This document shows positions 36,664-45,318 of a stretch of DNA of 64,000 nucleotides, piece by piece. The translations under genes were made by a program, and so were the position numbers. The stretch's first letter is position 1. Each line of letters starts with the position of its first letter. The stretch comes from Candidatus Butyricimonas faecavium. Lineage in GTDB: Bacteria; Bacteroidota; Bacteroidia; Bacteroidales; Marinifilaceae. The stretch is from assembly GCA_944321125.1 (NCBI GenBank), contig CALUKD010000004.1, positions 1 to 64,000 of the forward strand, written 5' to 3'. The notes beneath the pieces are model-generated. The model had not been told where the DNA came from. It saw only the letters and a program-made list of their open reading frames with translations, and searched no databases.

Positions 36664-37100
36664 ATCAATACAGATATTACTTTTCTTTTGAACATAATAT
36701 TTAATGTGTTACAAATGACCTTAGTTAGTAATGGAGTTCTTTGTTAACGATTTTGAATTGAGCTTCATCTTTTATTCGTGTAGTTTTGATGTTAGACGAG
36801 TCATTAATACAAAGACTGACAGGATAGCAGCCTTATTCCAGTTGTTTACTTTTTTTAAGTTCTGGGAAAAAAACGGGGAGGAAGGGAAAGTACAAATCTT
36901 GAAATAAGGTGCCATCTTCATTTCAGTGGTGATGAAATCGGTTTCCCCGTAGAATGATTTGTTCAACAGAGCAGGGACTGAATTTGCCAACCTTCCCGAA
37001 GGAAAGCTGCCACGGAAGCAGAACAACAGTGAAATCATTGAAGAAGTTGAGAAATAGGGATATTCTAACTTTTAGTTTCGTTTTTTCGTTTACTAATAAC
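36664..37100. other. Spacer with a degenerate open frame
   Basis: No convincing gene. A 58-codon plus-strand frame from ATG 36731 to TAA 36905-36907 (begins MEFFVNDFELSF) continues in the same frame past TAA and one TAG (ending EIIEEVEK before TAG at about 37055), suggesting a decayed gene of about 108 codons. I do not recognise the family. The base composition of the last part (GGAAAGCTGCCACGG region) differs from the surrounding AT-rich DNA. Confidence 0.4.
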
Positions 37101-37108
37101 TACCTTTG
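37101..37108 (+). promoter_or_regulatory. Candidate -7 element of tsaE-ald
   Basis: TACCTTTG matches TAnnTTTG exactly, 65 bp upstream of the tsaE ATG. Confidence 0.55.
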
Positions 37109-37172
37109 TGGTATACTTCAATTGAGTATATGACAAAGATAATTAATCGATTTATAAAATAGAGAAAAGTTT

Positions 37173-37595
37173 ATGCGTTGGATAATTGACGGTGTTGATG
37201 ATCTGAATCGGGTAGCAAAGGAGTTTCTGGAAAGTACCGGGAACAACACGATATATGCTCTATATGGGCCTATGGGAGTGGGAAAGACTACTTTTGTGAA
37301 GGCCGTGGCCGAGTGTTTGGGGATAGAGGATGATGTAAATTCTCCTACGTTCGCTATCGTGAACGAGTATTTGACGGCAACGGGAGAATCGCTTTTTCAT
37401 TTTGATTTCTATCGGGTAAAGAATATTGAGGAGGCAATGGATTTCGGTTACGAGGAATATTTTTATAGCGGAAATCGTTGCTTTATCGAGTGGCCGGAGA
37501 TGGTGGAGTCTCTGTTGCCGGAAAATGCGTTGATCTGCAAATTCTCCGAATTGGCAGATGGCCGGAGAGAGTTGGTGATTGAAGAAAAACTATAA
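37173..37595 (+). CDS. tsaE: tRNA threonylcarbamoyladenosine biosynthesis ATPase TsaE
   Basis: A 140-aa P-loop ATPase (YjeE family) that works with TsaD and TsaB to make t6A37 in ANN-decoding tRNAs. Walker A GPMGVGKTTF lies near residue 33; VNSPTFAIVNEY and LFHFDFYRVKNIEEAMDFGY follow, and FIEWPEM is the conserved end block. The length is normal. It lies 11 bp upstream of an alanine dehydrogenase gene, so the pair is cotranscribed although their functions differ. Confidence 0.96.
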   Translation: MRWIIDGVDDLNRVAKEFLESTGNNTIYALYGPMGVGKTTFVKAVAECLGIEDDVNSPTFAIVNEYLTATGESLFHFDFYRVKNIEEAMDFGYEEYFYSGNRCFIEWPEMVESLLPENALICKFSELADGRRELVIEEKL

Positions 37596-37606
37596 AGTAT
37601 AGATTT

Positions 37607-38827
37607 ATGGATAACTCGGGTAAATTATTGGGCGCCCAGATTAATCGGGAATGGTTTTTATACCAAGAAAAAGAGGTATTTTCAGAATACCGACAGAAAC
37701 GATTGACAATCGGTTTACCGAATGAGACCGAGCGACGGGAAAATCGGGTGTGTTTAACCCCGGAGGCCGTGGCAATTATGGTCGATATGGGGCACACGAT
37801 AATATTACAGCGGGGAGCCGGTGAAGCGGCACATTACCATGATCGGGAATATGTTGATGCAGGAGCCCAGATGGTAGATACTTGCGAGGAAGTGTACACG
37901 GCGGATATTATTCTTAAACCGACTCCGGTAATGCAAGGAGATGTGGAGATGATGCATGATCGACAGGTCATATTGTCACCTATCGAGCTTTTCGAATTAC
38001 GCAAAGAGGCTGTTGTCGAGATGATGCAGAAGAAAATAACGGCCGTCGGTTTTGATATTCTGAAAGACGAGAACGGGGTGTATCCAGTGGTACAGATGAT
38101 GAGTGAGATTTCGGGAAGTTCGGCTATCATGATAGCCAGTGAGTACCTGAGCAATTCCAGAGAAGGGAAAGGGATCTTGTTAGGAGGAGTGACGGGGATC
38201 ACGCCCGCTGAGGTGGTTATTTTAGGTGCCGGGACCTTGGGTGAATATGCGGCTCGCACGGCGTTGGCTTTAGGGGCGGAGGTGAAAGTATTTGATCATT
38301 CGTTGGAACGTTTACGCCGGATAAACCATTGTCTGGGACAACGAGTATATACTTCTGTTTTTCACAAACCGGTTTTAGAACGAGCGTTATTGTCTGCCGA
38401 CGTGTTGATCGGGGCTTTACGCTTCTTTGATGATGATTTGGGGATTACCGTGTCTGAAGAACAAGTGAGATTGATGAAACAAGGGGCGGTAATCGTGGAT
38501 ATGTCCATCGAACATGGTGGATGTATAGAAACGTCAGGTCCTACTACCCACGAGAATCCGACTTATGTATATAACGGGGTGATTCATTATTGTGTCCCGA
38601 ATGTTCCGTCAAGAGTGGCTCGTACGGCTTCTATTGCTTATAGTAATTTATTTACCCCTTTATTTGATAAGATTTCCCGGGTAGGTGGTTTTAATGCCGC
38701 TATAAAAAATGATAAGGGATTGCGGCATGGGGTGTATGTTTATAACGGAGTATTGACTAAACGGGTGATTGCTGATCGTTATGGTTTGGTTTCCAGAGAT
38801 ATTGATTTATTACTAGCGGCTTTTTAA
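37607..38827 (+). CDS. ald: Alanine dehydrogenase
   Basis: A 406-aa NAD-dependent enzyme converting alanine to pyruvate and ammonia (AlaDH/PntA family). Substrate-site motifs are IGLPNETERRENRVCLTPEA (substrate Arg and Lys region) and the DIILKPTPVM segment; the Rossmann site reads GVTGITPAEVVILGAGTLGE, followed by VPNVPSRVARTASIAYSN. The Bacteroidota form has an N-terminal extension of about 30 residues before RLTIGLP. Its stop (38825-38827) abuts, without a single base between, the stop of the convergent lactate permease gene; this pairing puts pyruvate-forming enzymes beside a lactate carrier. Confidence 0.85.
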   Translation: MDNSGKLLGAQINREWFLYQEKEVFSEYRQKRLTIGLPNETERRENRVCLTPEAVAIMVDMGHTIILQRGAGEAAHYHDREYVDAGAQMVDTCEEVYTADIILKPTPVMQGDVEMMHDRQVILSPIELFELRKEAVVEMMQKKITAVGFDILKDENGVYPVVQMMSEISGSSAIMIASEYLSNSREGKGILLGGVTGITPAEVVILGAGTLGEYAARTALALGAEVKVFDHSLERLRRINHCLGQRVYTSVFHKPVLERALLSADVLIGALRFFDDDLGITVSEEQVRLMKQGAVIVDMSIEHGGCIETSGPTTHENPTYVYNGVIHYCVPNVPSRVARTASIAYSNLFTPLFDKISRVGGFNAAIKNDKGLRHGVYVYNGVLTKRVIADRYGLVSRDIDLLLAAF

Positions 38828-40231
38828 TCACCCGATAAAGACAATAATTCCCAGTATTATTCCGTACACGAATGCATAAGGGAAGGCTTGTTTCAAGATT
38901 TTCCCTTCTTGACCTTGTAGCTGGCATGCAGAGGCTGCAATGGCAATGCTTTGAGGGGAGATGATTTTTCCGGCGGTAGTGCCTGTCGTGTTGGCAGCGG
39001 CAAGCCAAGAGGGATCTATGTTCATGTTGGCAGCGATACCGGCTTGCAACTTTCCGAAAAGAATGTTTGCAGAAGTACCGCTACCCGTGATAAATGTTCC
39101 TATTTCCCCAACCAAAGGAGACCAGAAAGCGTAGTACTTTCCGGAAAGGAAAGTGAGCGTGTCAGCTAGTAGTTGCACCATGCCGGATATTTCCATGAGT
39201 GCGGATATACAGACTAAGGCAATAACCATAATGATGGTACTGCGGATTTGTACGAAGGTTTGGCCTAATAATATAAACTGCCTGCTTGTCGTTATTCCCT
39301 GTATTTGTCCCCCGATAAAAGCTCCGGCAAAAAGTAATAAACTCGTTGCTCTGAAGTTGAAAGGAATGGCCAGTAATATAAAGAAAATGATAAGGCCGTA
39401 AACACTCCATGCTTTGTATATCTGTCGGGACGAATACTTCGTGGCAATTGTATTGCTTTTTCCAATCCATTTACTCCATGCGATAATAACGATGATGGAA
39501 CAAACGCTACCTAGAATGGCCGGCATTTCCGGACCGAGATACACGGCTGTAACGTATTGAGCTAAAAAAGATACCCCTCCAACAAGCGTGCCTAGTAAGA
39601 TATTCTTTAATAAAGCTTGGCGACATCTGTCGGCTAATATAGCTAAGGTGATTGGTATCAGGAATATGAAAGGATATAATTGTCGGATGGTTGCCGTGCA
39701 TAATTCCGGTAACGGGCAGCCGGTTTCTTCCATGAGGACGGTTTCTGCGATACCAACAGCCCCGAATGTCGTGGGTTCACTGTTGGCGATGAGGCTCACG
39801 AGTACGGCAAACAACGGGCGAAACCCAAGGGTTACAAGTATGGCGGCCGGGATGGCAACCGAAGTTCCGTAACCGGCCATCCCTTCCAGTAATCCGCCGA
39901 ATCCCCACGTGATTAGCAATACTTGTACACTTTTATCCGTGGAAATAGCTGCCAACTGGTCTTTTAATACTTCAATCTTACCGGAATCTAACAAGATGTT
40001 GTAGCTAAACACGGCCATCCAAATTACGGAAAGAATGGTAATGCAGGCTCGTACGGTGCTGTTTATCAAAGTTGAACCAATCTCTTGTACAGGAGTACCG
40101 AAAGCGAACGTGGCTAATGTAATAGTAATAACAAGAGTAAGCAAGCTACTCTTATCTCCGGGCCACTTGCATATTCCCATGACTATGATCAGTATGGCCA
40201 TAGGCAGTAAGGCAAACAAGATTTCGAACAT
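38828..40231 (-). CDS. L-lactate permease family transporter
   Basis: A 467-aa, highly hydrophobic inner-membrane protein of the LctP/LldP family (about twelve helices). Conserved blocks are FGGLLEGMAGYGTSVAIPAAI and SLIANSEPTTFGAVGIAE near the N-terminal third and PLVGEIGTFITGSGTSANILFG with AANTTGTTAGKIISPQSIAIA near the end. It should import lactate (or glycolate) with protons. It is shorter than the 551-aa Escherichia coli protein but complete in its core motifs. It lies 18 bp downstream of the gmhB-like gene on the same strand. Confidence 0.9.
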   Translation of the reverse strand: MFEILFALLPMAILIIVMGICKWPGDKSSLLTLVITITLATFAFGTPVQEIGSTLINSTVRACITILSVIWMAVFSYNILLDSGKIEVLKDQLAAISTDKSVQVLLITWGFGGLLEGMAGYGTSVAIPAAILVTLGFRPLFAVLVSLIANSEPTTFGAVGIAETVLMEETGCPLPELCTATIRQLYPFIFLIPITLAILADRCRQALLKNILLGTLVGGVSFLAQYVTAVYLGPEMPAILGSVCSIIVIIAWSKWIGKSNTIATKYSSRQIYKAWSVYGLIIFFILLAIPFNFRATSLLLFAGAFIGGQIQGITTSRQFILLGQTFVQIRSTIIMVIALVCISALMEISGMVQLLADTLTFLSGKYYAFWSPLVGEIGTFITGSGTSANILFGKLQAGIAANMNIDPSWLAAANTTGTTAGKIISPQSIAIAASACQLQGQEGKILKQAFPYAFVYGIILGIIVFIG

Positions 40232-40249
40232 GACGTATCGTTTATCTTC

Positions 40250-40741
40250 TTATTGCTTGAGGATAGAGTCAATAACGGGAGTTAAATCGCTGTTTTTCGG
40301 TATTTTAATTCCCTTTATTCCGGCAGCTTCTGCCGCTTCGATGTCCCGTGAGCCATCCCCGATTAACCACGAGGCAGATTTGTCAATGTCGAACTCCCGG
40401 ATAGCCTGTTCGATCATATAAGGTGACGGTTTCCGGCATTTGCAAGGGGCAATGCTGCTGTGATGGGGACAGTAGTATATTTTATCCACGTGAGCCCCGT
40501 GCTTTTCCAGTTCTTTGCACATATGCGAGTGAAGTTTTTCTACGTCTTCGACCGTGTATTCTCCTTTAGCGACCCCGCCTTGATTGGTAACAACGATAAC
40601 CAAATAACCTGCCTTATTTAACCGGCGAATACCGTCAATAACACCGGGATTGAAAACAAAGTCTTCAACCTTGTATATGTAATAATGTCCTTCGTCAGAA
40701 TTGATGGTTCCGTCCCGGTCCAAAAATATAGCCTTTTTCAT
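40250..40741 (-). CDS. HAD-IIIA phosphatase, GmhB-like (heptose bisphosphate phosphatase)
   Basis: A 163-aa cytoplasmic phosphatase. The HAD motifs are IFLDRDGTIN (nucleophile Asp and acid/base Asp), VVTNQGGVAKGEY, the zinc loop CPHHSSIAPCKCRKPSP typical of GmhB, and SWLIGDGSRDIEAA. In heptose synthesis it removes the 7-phosphate of D-glycero-D-manno-heptose 1,7-bisphosphate for lipopolysaccharide or S-layer glycan; related histidinol-phosphatase domains have a similar sequence, so the natural substrate is inferred. It is upstream of lctP on the minus strand, with an 18-bp gap. Confidence 0.85.
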   Translation of the reverse strand: MKKAIFLDRDGTINSDEGHYYIYKVEDFVFNPGVIDGIRRLNKAGYLVIVVTNQGGVAKGEYTVEDVEKLHSHMCKELEKHGAHVDKIYYCPHHSSIAPCKCRKPSPYMIEQAIREFDIDKSASWLIGDGSRDIEAAEAAGIKGIKIPKNSDLTPVIDSILKQ

Positions 40742-40764
40742 TTTAGGTTTTAAATTTTAAATTA

Positions 40765-40889
40765 AACTCCTCCGCTAGCTTTACTGCTACCTCCTCTATA
40801 AGAGGTACTGGTGAGTCTTCCCCAAGGTGGAGAGTAACTCAACATTCCCTCGGTTTATAGAGGGAGTACCCCGGAGGGGGAAGGGAGTT
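40765..40889. repeat. Foldback (MITE-like) element between gmhB-like and holA genes
   Basis: About 125 bp with imperfect inverted ends (AACTCCTCCG left; GGAAGGGAGTT right) and inner arms CCTCTATAA/TTATAGAGG. It carries no coding capacity. Its left end (CTCCTCCG.TAGCTTT.CTGC) recurs at 60482-60512. Confidence 0.6.
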
Positions 40890-40937
40890 TTTTATTTCAT
40901 TTTCAACTTGTAACTTGAAATTCCTCACAATTGAATT

Positions 40938-41948
40938 TCAATGCATTATCTTAAATATTAGCTCTTTCAATAGTTCTCCGTCAGAAATGTTAGCATTGCC
41001 GACACCTTTTGATTTAAGGTCATATTCCCTTAACCAAGAAATAATATTGGCACATTTCATGGCGTTATATCTTTTAGCTCCTTCCGTGTAATCTTTCAGA
41101 AAATAGGGATTAATTCCCAGCAACCGGGCCATTTCCTGCTGGTTAGGTGTACTTTTCTTTTGATAATGATAGGTCAGTAGGTTCAAGAAATACCGGAACA
41201 ACATACTGATCGTGAGTACTAGCGGGTTATTCTTAGGGTTTGCTTCGAAATAATTCACGATACGGTTTGCCTTCAGGTGATCCATTTGTATGATGGCTGC
41301 CGTGAGCTCGAACGTGTTGAATTCCTTACTGATCCCCGTGTGTTCTTCCACCAGATTCTCCTTGATCTCGCCGCCTCCGGGAAGCAAGAGCATGAGCTTG
41401 TCCAGTTCATTGGCTACTTTACTCAAATCGTTACCCAGACTTTCAGCGAGAATACCTGCGGCTTTCGGGGAAATCATATACTTCTTGTCTTTGCAGTATG
41501 AGATAATCCAGTCCGGAATCTTATTGTCATAAAGTTTGGTTGATTCGAAATAAACGCAATGCGAAGAACTACTTAATTTTTTGAAAACCCCTTTACGCTT
41601 ATCGGGTTTCTTATTTTTATAGAGAAACACGAGAATTGTTGTCGGTTGAAGATGATCGATATAAGGCAGTAAATTCTCAAAGTCCCGGATATTCTGGGCT
41701 TCCTTGACAATAACAACCTGACGTTGTGACATCATGGGAAAACGGCGGGCAGTGTCGGTCACGGTAGTCATGGAGACATCGTTCCCGTACAATATGGTCT
41801 GGTTAAATGCCTTTTCGTCCTCCGTGAGGGCATTTTTTTCGATCCGTGCCGCTATATCGTCCAAGAAATAAGACTCCTCCCCCGATAAAAAGTAAATCGG
41901 GGCATATTTCCCTGCTTTTAAATCTGCAACTATCTCTTCGTATTTCAT
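40938..41948 (-). CDS. holA: DNA polymerase III delta subunit
   Basis: A 336-aa clamp-loader subunit that opens the beta sliding clamp. It has the family opening (KAGKYAPIYFLSGEESYFLD), the segment TILVFLYKNKKPDKRKGVFK in the AAA-like domain, LGNDLSKVANELDKLMLLLP, and the C-terminal helical domain with LLGINPYFLKDYTEGAKRY and ISDGELLKELIFKI. The length is typical. It is read on the minus strand, upstream of the gmhB-lctP genes, with the foldback element in between. Confidence 0.95.
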   Translation of the reverse strand: MKYEEIVADLKAGKYAPIYFLSGEESYFLDDIAARIEKNALTEDEKAFNQTILYGNDVSMTTVTDTARRFPMMSQRQVVIVKEAQNIRDFENLLPYIDHLQPTTILVFLYKNKKPDKRKGVFKKLSSSSHCVYFESTKLYDNKIPDWIISYCKDKKYMISPKAAGILAESLGNDLSKVANELDKLMLLLPGGGEIKENLVEEHTGISKEFNTFELTAAIIQMDHLKANRIVNYFEANPKNNPLVLTISMLFRYFLNLLTYHYQKKSTPNQQEMARLLGINPYFLKDYTEGAKRYNAMKCANIISWLREYDLKSKGVGNANISDGELLKELIFKIMH

Positions 41949-42018
41949 AAGGCAAAAGTAATAAACTTTAAATTCCGATCATATCAAAGAACGGTAATTT
42001 TAACGCCGGGAACAGGAT

Positions 42019-42615
42019 TTATCGCCGGGTGATGTGAGAAGGGCGTTCTTTTTCGATTGAACACACGATCTGCTCGATTTCCCGATCTCGTCCGTTTGGT
42101 TCATAGTCCGCTTTTAGGTTATTCCCGAACAACAGGGCCAGTGATTGCCAGAAATAGGCATTCACGCTTCCCTTGTATTCCTTGATGTGATTGAACGACG
42201 TGTTGTTCGTCTCTCGATAGATTAGACGAACGAGAATCTTTCCCTGAGTGACGGTTAATTTCATCAACGGTTGCTTGAACGTATGCATGAGTTCCTTGTA
42301 CTCTTTCTTGATAATCTGCTTCCGTTGGGCTTCGGAATCCGTTTGTGCGAGTTTATATTCAATCTCGTTGATTTTGGCGGCGGCTATTTTTGCATACGGG
42401 AACACTTTCTTCACGTTATAAACCATCCTTAAGTTACGTTGTTGCTGACGGGCATATTTCCGGGGATTCTTCAAACGGGCAACCACATCTACTTCATGGA
42501 GAAGAACATGAGGTACGGTATCTTTACCCATAATCACGGACGGAACAACACTCTGCGCGGTTGCAAAGCTGTTAATAAATAAAGATAAGAGTAATATGAC
42601 AAATATTTTCCACAT
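42019..42615 (-). CDS. DUF4294-family secreted protein
   Basis: A 198-aa protein with signal peptide (NSFATAQ). The DUF4294 core is seen as LRMVYNVKKVFPYAKIAAAK, then KEYKELMHTFKQPLMKLTVT and QGKILVRLIYRETNNTSF, ending in GRDREIEQIVCSIE. It is universal in Bacteroidota but has no known function. It lies 70 bp upstream of holA on the same strand and is divergent from yqgE. Confidence 0.88.
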   Translation of the reverse strand: MWKIFVILLLSLFINSFATAQSVVPSVIMGKDTVPHVLLHEVDVVARLKNPRKYARQQQRNLRMVYNVKKVFPYAKIAAAKINEIEYKLAQTDSEAQRKQIIKKEYKELMHTFKQPLMKLTVTQGKILVRLIYRETNNTSFNHIKEYKGSVNAYFWQSLALLFGNNLKADYEPNGRDREIEQIVCSIEKERPSHITRR

Positions 42616-42621
42616 TTTGTA

Positions 42622-42629
42622 TATCTTTG
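42622..42629 (+). promoter_or_regulatory. Candidate -7 element of yqgE
   Basis: TATCTTTG matches TAnnTTTG exactly, about 60 bp before the yqgE start. Confidence 0.45.
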
Positions 42630-42689
42630 CATTAACGCTTTATCAATACAAAGTTAGTAGATATATTTGACTTGTAAAAATATTAATTA

Positions 42690-43280
42690 GTGGAAAAGGA
42701 ATTTCAGGATCTGTTTCAGATATGTCACAATGATGACCGTGTTGAGGTGGGAAAGGTGTTGATTGCAGAACCTTTTCTGGAGGGTAAATATTTTAACCGT
42801 TCCGTGGTATACATGGTGGAGCATGATTCGAGCGGGAGCGTGGGTTTCGTATTGAATAAGCCGTTACCTTACACGACTTCAGAGTTGGTAAAAGAACTCG
42901 AAGGAGTATATTTTCCTGTATACATTGGTGGTCCCGTGGAGCGTAATCAGTTGTATTACATCCACCGGAGAAATGACATACCGGACTCGGAAGAGATCGC
43001 TAAGGGAATATACTGGGGAGGTGATTTTAAGGCTTTGGCAGAAATGTTGAAAGCCGGAAAGATATTGGAAGGAGAGATTCGTTTCTTTGCAGGATACAGT
43101 GGTTGGGCGGATAGCCAGTTGGAGAATGAACTACAGGAGAATTCTTGGATGGTGGGGACAATTCCTACCAACACGTTGTTTACCATCCCGAACGAGGGAT
43201 TATGGGAACAAGCCATGAGTTCTTTGGGGGGAAGATACAAGTTGTGGGCGAATTTCCCGGAAGACCCGATTTTGAATTAA
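42690..43280 (+). CDS. yqgE: YqgE/AlgH family protein
   Basis: A 196-aa cytoplasmic protein of the DUF179 (AlgH) family. It starts at GTG 42690 (no ATG fits the family N-terminus). Conserved segments are GKVLIAEPFLEGKYFNRSVV, GSVGFVLNKPL, YIGGPVERNQLYYIHR, FFAGYSGWADSQLENEL and WMVGTIPTNTLF. The biochemical role is unsettled; regulation of alginate was claimed for the Pseudomonas member. It stands upstream of rnpB and may be cotranscribed with it. Confidence 0.93.
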   Translation: MEKEFQDLFQICHNDDRVEVGKVLIAEPFLEGKYFNRSVVYMVEHDSSGSVGFVLNKPLPYTTSELVKELEGVYFPVYIGGPVERNQLYYIHRRNDIPDSEEIAKGIYWGGDFKALAEMLKAGKILEGEIRFFAGYSGWADSQLENELQENSWMVGTIPTNTLFTIPNEGLWEQAMSSLGGRYKLWANFPEDPILN

Positions 43281-43325
43281 TTGAAAGAAGAAGATTTAGA
43301 AGAGTTTAGGATTTAGAATGAAAAA

Positions 43326-43370
43326 GCGGGAACGAGTGCAGTTGGCATCTAAAATCTAAAATCATTAAAT
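43326..43370 (+). repeat. Partial copy of the GTGCAGTTGG hairpin repeat
   Basis: GTGCAGTTGGCATCTAAAAT and the following bases match copies at 50742-50793, 57677-57738 and 60558-60610, but the right arm GCACGGGG is missing here. Confidence 0.55.
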
Positions 43371-43383
43371 CTAAAATAAATAA

Positions 43384-43726
43384 AGGCAGGCCGTTCTATC
43401 GCTGTCCCGCAAGGGAGAGAGGAAAGTCCGGGCAACACAGGGCATCGTGCTTCTTAACGGGAAGATCTCCGGAAGGGGGTAGTAGTGTAACAGAAAATAA
43501 CCGTTTCGTTAGCGGAACAAGGGTGAAAAGGTGAGGTAAGAGCTCACCGGTACCCCGGGCGATCGGGGTAGCCGTACACCTCACGAGTTGCAAGACCATG
43601 TACACTGGCGCTTAGGTTTGCCCGACCGATGCCAGGGGGTAGGTCGCTAGAGCCGTGGAGTGATCCGCGGAGTAGATAAATGATAGAAACCGCAAGGTAC
43701 AGAACCCGGCTTACAGGCCTGCCTTT
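43384..43726 (+). ncRNA. rnpB: RNase P RNA (bacterial class A)
   Basis: The catalytic RNA of ribonuclease P, which matures tRNA 5-prime ends. The outer stem AGGCAGGCC at 43384 pairs with GGCCTGCCT at 43717-43725. The universally conserved GAGAGGAAAGTCCGGGC (P4 5-prime side, CR I) and ACAGAACCCGGCTTACAG (CR V) lie at the two ends, with CGCTGTCCCGCAAGGG near the start and a P12-like arm with TACCCCGGGCGATCGGGGTA in the middle. The 3-prime end runs into TTTTTT, a terminator of its own. Confidence 0.97.
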
Positions 43727-43766
43727 TTTATAATTACAAATTGGGAATGTAGAATTGAAAATGAAA

Positions 43767-43880
43767 CGACTCCCCCCTTCCCTCCTTGCATAGGAGAGAA
43801 AAAACATACGCAGGGCATGCTCTAGGGTGACAATGTCGTGCATTCTTCCCAAGTGCAAGGGGGAGTTAGAGGGGGAGTCG
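43767..43880. repeat. Foldback (MITE-like) element between rnpB and sdaA
   Basis: 114 bp with perfect 10-bp inverted ends (CGACTCCCCC left; GGGGGAGTCG right) and inner arms TCCTTGCA/TGCAAGGG. No coding capacity. It resembles in size and in its ACTCCC ends the element at 40765-40889. Confidence 0.65.
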
Positions 43881-44017
43881 GAAAGATAACAGACGAAAAG
43901 TTGAAAGATAAAAGTAGAAAGCAGTAAATTTTAGTAGCGTGAATCTTACGGGTGAAAATCTACAATCATCAATCTACAATCAAGAAATTAGTAAAATCTA
44001 TAACAATAATTTAGAAC

Positions 44018-45229
44018 GTGAAATCAATCAGAGAAATATTTAGAATTGGGTACGGGCCTTCTTCCAGTCATACGATGGGACCGGGACGTGCAGCACATTA
44101 TTTCAAGGAAAAGAATCCGGATGCCGAGCGTTACCGGGTGACTTTATACGGGAGTTTGGCTCTAACGGGAGTGGGCCACGGAACGGATGTCGCTATCCAG
44201 AAAATGATTAATCGACCGGATGACACGGAAATTATATGGGAATCCACGAAATCCCTGCCCCATCACCCGAACGGGATGTTGTTCGAGGCGTTGAAAAACG
44301 GGGAGATCGTTGATCGTTGGGAAGTATACAGTGTCGGTGGCGGTGCTTTATGGGATGAACTGGGAACTTTTAAGGAAGACGATATTTATCCTGATACAAA
44401 AATGACGGATATATTGGACTGGTGTAAGGCCGAGGGACGCTCTTTCGTAGAGTACGTGGAACTACACGAGGGGCCAGAAATCTTCGATTACCTTGAAGAA
44501 GTTTGGAAAGTGATGGTTGCCAGCATTCACAACGGGTTGGAAAACGAGGGTGTATTACCCGGTAACTTGCGGTTGGCACGTAAGGCTTGTTCTTACCACG
44601 TGCGAGCCCAACAATCGGCAGGAACCCTACGCCACATGGGAATGGTATTTGCTGCCGCTTTGGCAGTTGCCGAGGAGAATGCGGCAGGAGGTAAGATCGT
44701 GACGGCTCCCACGTGCGGGTCTGCCGGGGTCGTTCCTTCCGTGTTATTCTTTTTGAAACACGATCAGGATATTAGTGATAAGCGGATTATAAAAGGATTG
44801 GCTACAGCCGGGTTGATCGGTAACATCGTGAAAACCAACGGTTCCATTTCCGGTGCCGAGGTAGGATGTCAAGGAGAGCTGGGAACAGCTTGTGCGATGG
44901 CAGCTGGTGCGGCGGCCCAGATATTGGGAGGTTCTCCGATGCAGATTGAATACGCCGCGGAGATGGGATTCGAGCATAACTTGGGTTTGACGTGTGACCC
45001 CGTGGGCGGCTATGTGCAAATTCCTTGTATCGAGCGAAATGCCTTTATCTCTCAAAAAGCACGGGAGTGTGCCATCTATTCCTTGTTCTCGGATGGTCGG
45101 CACAAGGTATCTTTCGATGATGTGGTGGAAACCATGATGCAGACCGGTTGTGACATGCAGGCCAAGTATCGCGAGACAAGTTTGGGCGGTTTGGCTCGTA
45201 TATACAGGGCTCCATTGAAGAAATCGTAA
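44018..45229 (+). CDS. sdaA: L-serine ammonia-lyase (single-chain, iron-sulfur type)
   Basis: Converts L-serine to pyruvate and ammonia in the cytoplasm. It starts at GTG 44018 giving MKSIREIFRIGYGPSSSHTM, the SSHT phosphate-like loop of the beta domain. The alpha domain shows APTCGSAGVVPSVLFFL, EVGCQGELGTACAMAAG, NLGLTCDPVGGYVQIPCIER, supplying the Cys ligands for a [4Fe-4S] cluster. At 403 aa both domains are in one chain, as usual in Bacteroidota and Gram-negative enzymes. The gene stands 90 bp upstream of the bifunctional nuclease gene. Confidence 0.96.
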   Translation: MKSIREIFRIGYGPSSSHTMGPGRAAHYFKEKNPDAERYRVTLYGSLALTGVGHGTDVAIQKMINRPDDTEIIWESTKSLPHHPNGMLFEALKNGEIVDRWEVYSVGGGALWDELGTFKEDDIYPDTKMTDILDWCKAEGRSFVEYVELHEGPEIFDYLEEVWKVMVASIHNGLENEGVLPGNLRLARKACSYHVRAQQSAGTLRHMGMVFAAALAVAEENAAGGKIVTAPTCGSAGVVPSVLFFLKHDQDISDKRIIKGLATAGLIGNIVKTNGSISGAEVGCQGELGTACAMAAGAAAQILGGSPMQIEYAAEMGFEHNLGLTCDPVGGYVQIPCIERNAFISQKARECAIYSLFSDGRHKVSFDDVVETMMQTGCDMQAKYRETSLGGLARIYRAPLKKS

Positions 45230-45318
45230 CATTGAATCCGGAGATGTCAAACCGGAATGGTACATTAATTGTAACAACTAAGAATAGAAAATCGTAGACC
45301 TAACGTTATACAAGGCTT

